Source of the DNA: Cyclospora cayetanensis
Taxonomy: Eukaryota; Apicomplexa; Conoidasida; Eucoccidiorida; Eimeriidae
Reading direction: 5' to 3'
DNA length: 61,541 bases
Assembly: GCF_002999335.1 (NCBI RefSeq)
Contig: NW_020312157.1
Span: 1-61,541, forward strand
Shown: in pieces, positions 60,358-61,541 of the stretch
Layout of the letters: each line of letters opens with the position of its first letter
Position numbering within the stretch: position 1 is the first letter of the stretch
Made by a program: the position numbers and the translations under genes
The notes under the pieces: generated by a model
The model's input: the letters and a program-made list of their open reading frames with translations, nothing else
Told to the model about the DNA's origin: nothing
Databases searched by the model: none

Positions 60358-60474
60358 ATGCAGGTGCGTATGGCAGGCTTTCTAGCCAGGGGTGGCCTTT
60401 TTGGCTATGTGGAAGCAATCCAGAGGGCCAACTGGGATGTCTACACGCTCAAGAGAGATCGCGGCCCTGCTTGA
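60358..60474 (+). pseudogene. Short coding-like fragment, possible terminal exon
   Basis: A 38-codon run ending in TGA reads GFLARGGLFGYVEAIQRANW, then DVYTLKRD. If the AG just before 60,364 is an acceptor, it would start with GTG. The A.GYVEAI.RA.WDV pattern faintly resembles the C-terminal end of squalene/phytoene-synthase-fold proteins (NDUFAF6-like), which also stop shortly after a WDV/FDP segment. No upstream exons were found, so it may be a relic or chance. Confidence 0.2.
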
Positions 60475-61541
60475 CCAAGCCCGTGAGCCGTATTGAAGGC
60501 TGCTAAAACGTGTCTGCCGGGGAAAACAGCAGAAGCATGCACACCAAAAGCACATTTGAGGTACCTCTTCTTAGATACTGGTTCTGGGTGCGGCGCCGAA
60601 ATGGCCCTCTGTGGGTACTCGCTCTGTGTGCGGCGAGATTTGCTTAATTCTAGCTTTTGTACCTAGGTGCTGTGAGCATCCAATCAAGTGACATTCCGCG
60701 TGGGGAAAGATTATATAACTGGCGCTTGAAATTCTGTTTTGTGAATCCATTTTGATCTATTTAAACCCTGCCCATCTTGCCTCTGTAGTTGGTCTTGCTG
60801 TGAAGAATTCAGCTTGTCGTATAGCGATGCCCACTTCCGCTGGCCCAGGCTCTGGCCAGCCCGAGTCCGATCTTCAGCTACCACACTGAATTTTTGGAAT
60901 AATTCCATATGGAGGGGTCTACATAGATAAGCCGCCCGGCACAACAATGGAGCTCATCAATCGACTCGCCCTAATAGTAGATGAAGAGGCAAAATGTCAG
61001 CAACAGTAGTCGTACCCCAAAAACGCAAGTCTGGCTCTTTTCCGAGTTTTTCCAACGTACGATTTCCACTTCCTTCCCCCCCAAAATATTATATTTCGGA
61101 AGCAGGAAGGCTAGCGTCTCCCTTCGTATCTACAGACCTCAGTGAGCGAGGGTCATGCTACGCGCCACACAGTAGGCGCTGCCATAAACTTGGAAGATAT
61201 GTAACGGGGCAACACGCTTAATTTCGCTGCTTCATCGAGCGCCGCACAAACGCGGCGTGCCTACTGCCATTGACCGGCTTGTCGTGCCGACGGTGGTTGC
61301 TGAGGAGAGCAGCCTGAGGAGGAGGCATGTTTGCGAGTTGCCTCCGCAGCTTGTGCTTTGGTAGGGGCGTGCTGGCAAGCAACGACAAGGCTGTGTCGAT
61401 GAGAATGGGCATATATATGGAAGCTAGGAGACAATTGATCCTGCTAGTCTGGAGGCTTCACCTGTTCGTCAGAGAGGCTTGTTGACTAGAGGAGCGGTTG
61501 ATTTGTGGCATTAAGAGCTGATCGAAAGCATGTGCAGCGCT
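60475..61541. other. Right end of the window, no gene recognised
   Basis: Short frames only, including 60,994-61,221 plus and 60,711-60,947 minus. None has motif or splice support. A gene could begin beyond the edge. Confidence 0.4.

Overview
The window is nuclear DNA of a protist, most likely a coccidian apicomplexan of Eimeria or Cyclospora type. The reasons are multi-exon genes with short GT-AG introns, many CAG-type codons giving Gln- and Ala-rich stretches, an organellar HSP90 with an N-terminal signal peptide plus leader, a folate-biopterin (BT1) transporter, and decayed Ty3/gypsy LTR-retrotransposons, which are known from Eimeria genomes. The genus is an inference. No bacterial operons, rRNA genes, tRNA genes or CRISPR arrays were seen.

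Layout. 1-6,000: no firm gene; one copy of a dispersed ~400 bp repeat and a possible decayed gene. 6,019-6,585 (-): small Cys/Tyr-rich protein with a myristoylation-type start. 9.4-13.2 kb (-): degraded Ty3/gypsy element. 15,033-17,657 (+): three-exon BT1-family transporter. 18.2-18.8 kb: AT/GT microsatellites. 22.3-26.0 kb (+): a second gypsy relic, inverted relative to the first, so the pair brackets the transporter. 26.4-27.2 kb: two facing copies of the dispersed repeat. 27,988-38,927 (+): a long multi-exon gene, or two adjacent genes, coding in order for a CH-like region, a Gln-rich linker, ARM/HEAT-like helices and EF-hand-like helices. 40,758-47,337 (-): seven-exon organellar HSP90, with every splice junction resolved in frame. 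47,903-49,557 (+): four-exon translation initiation factor eIF1A, divergent from HSP90 across 565 bp. 50.6-51.2 kb (+): possible small gene. 51,997-55,017 (-): five-exon secreted FAS1 (fasciclin) protein. 55-61.5 kb: mainly non-coding, with a tandem duplication, a fourth dispersed-repeat copy and one short coding-like fragment.

The genes do not form a pathway. Two are conserved housekeeping genes (eIF1A, HSP90), one is a membrane transporter, one is secreted, and the longest is a probable cytoskeletal or axonemal scaffold. The parts with least precedent are the composite CH/ARM/EF-hand-like gene, the hairpin over one of its predicted splice acceptors, and the repeats lodged inside the HSP90 introns.
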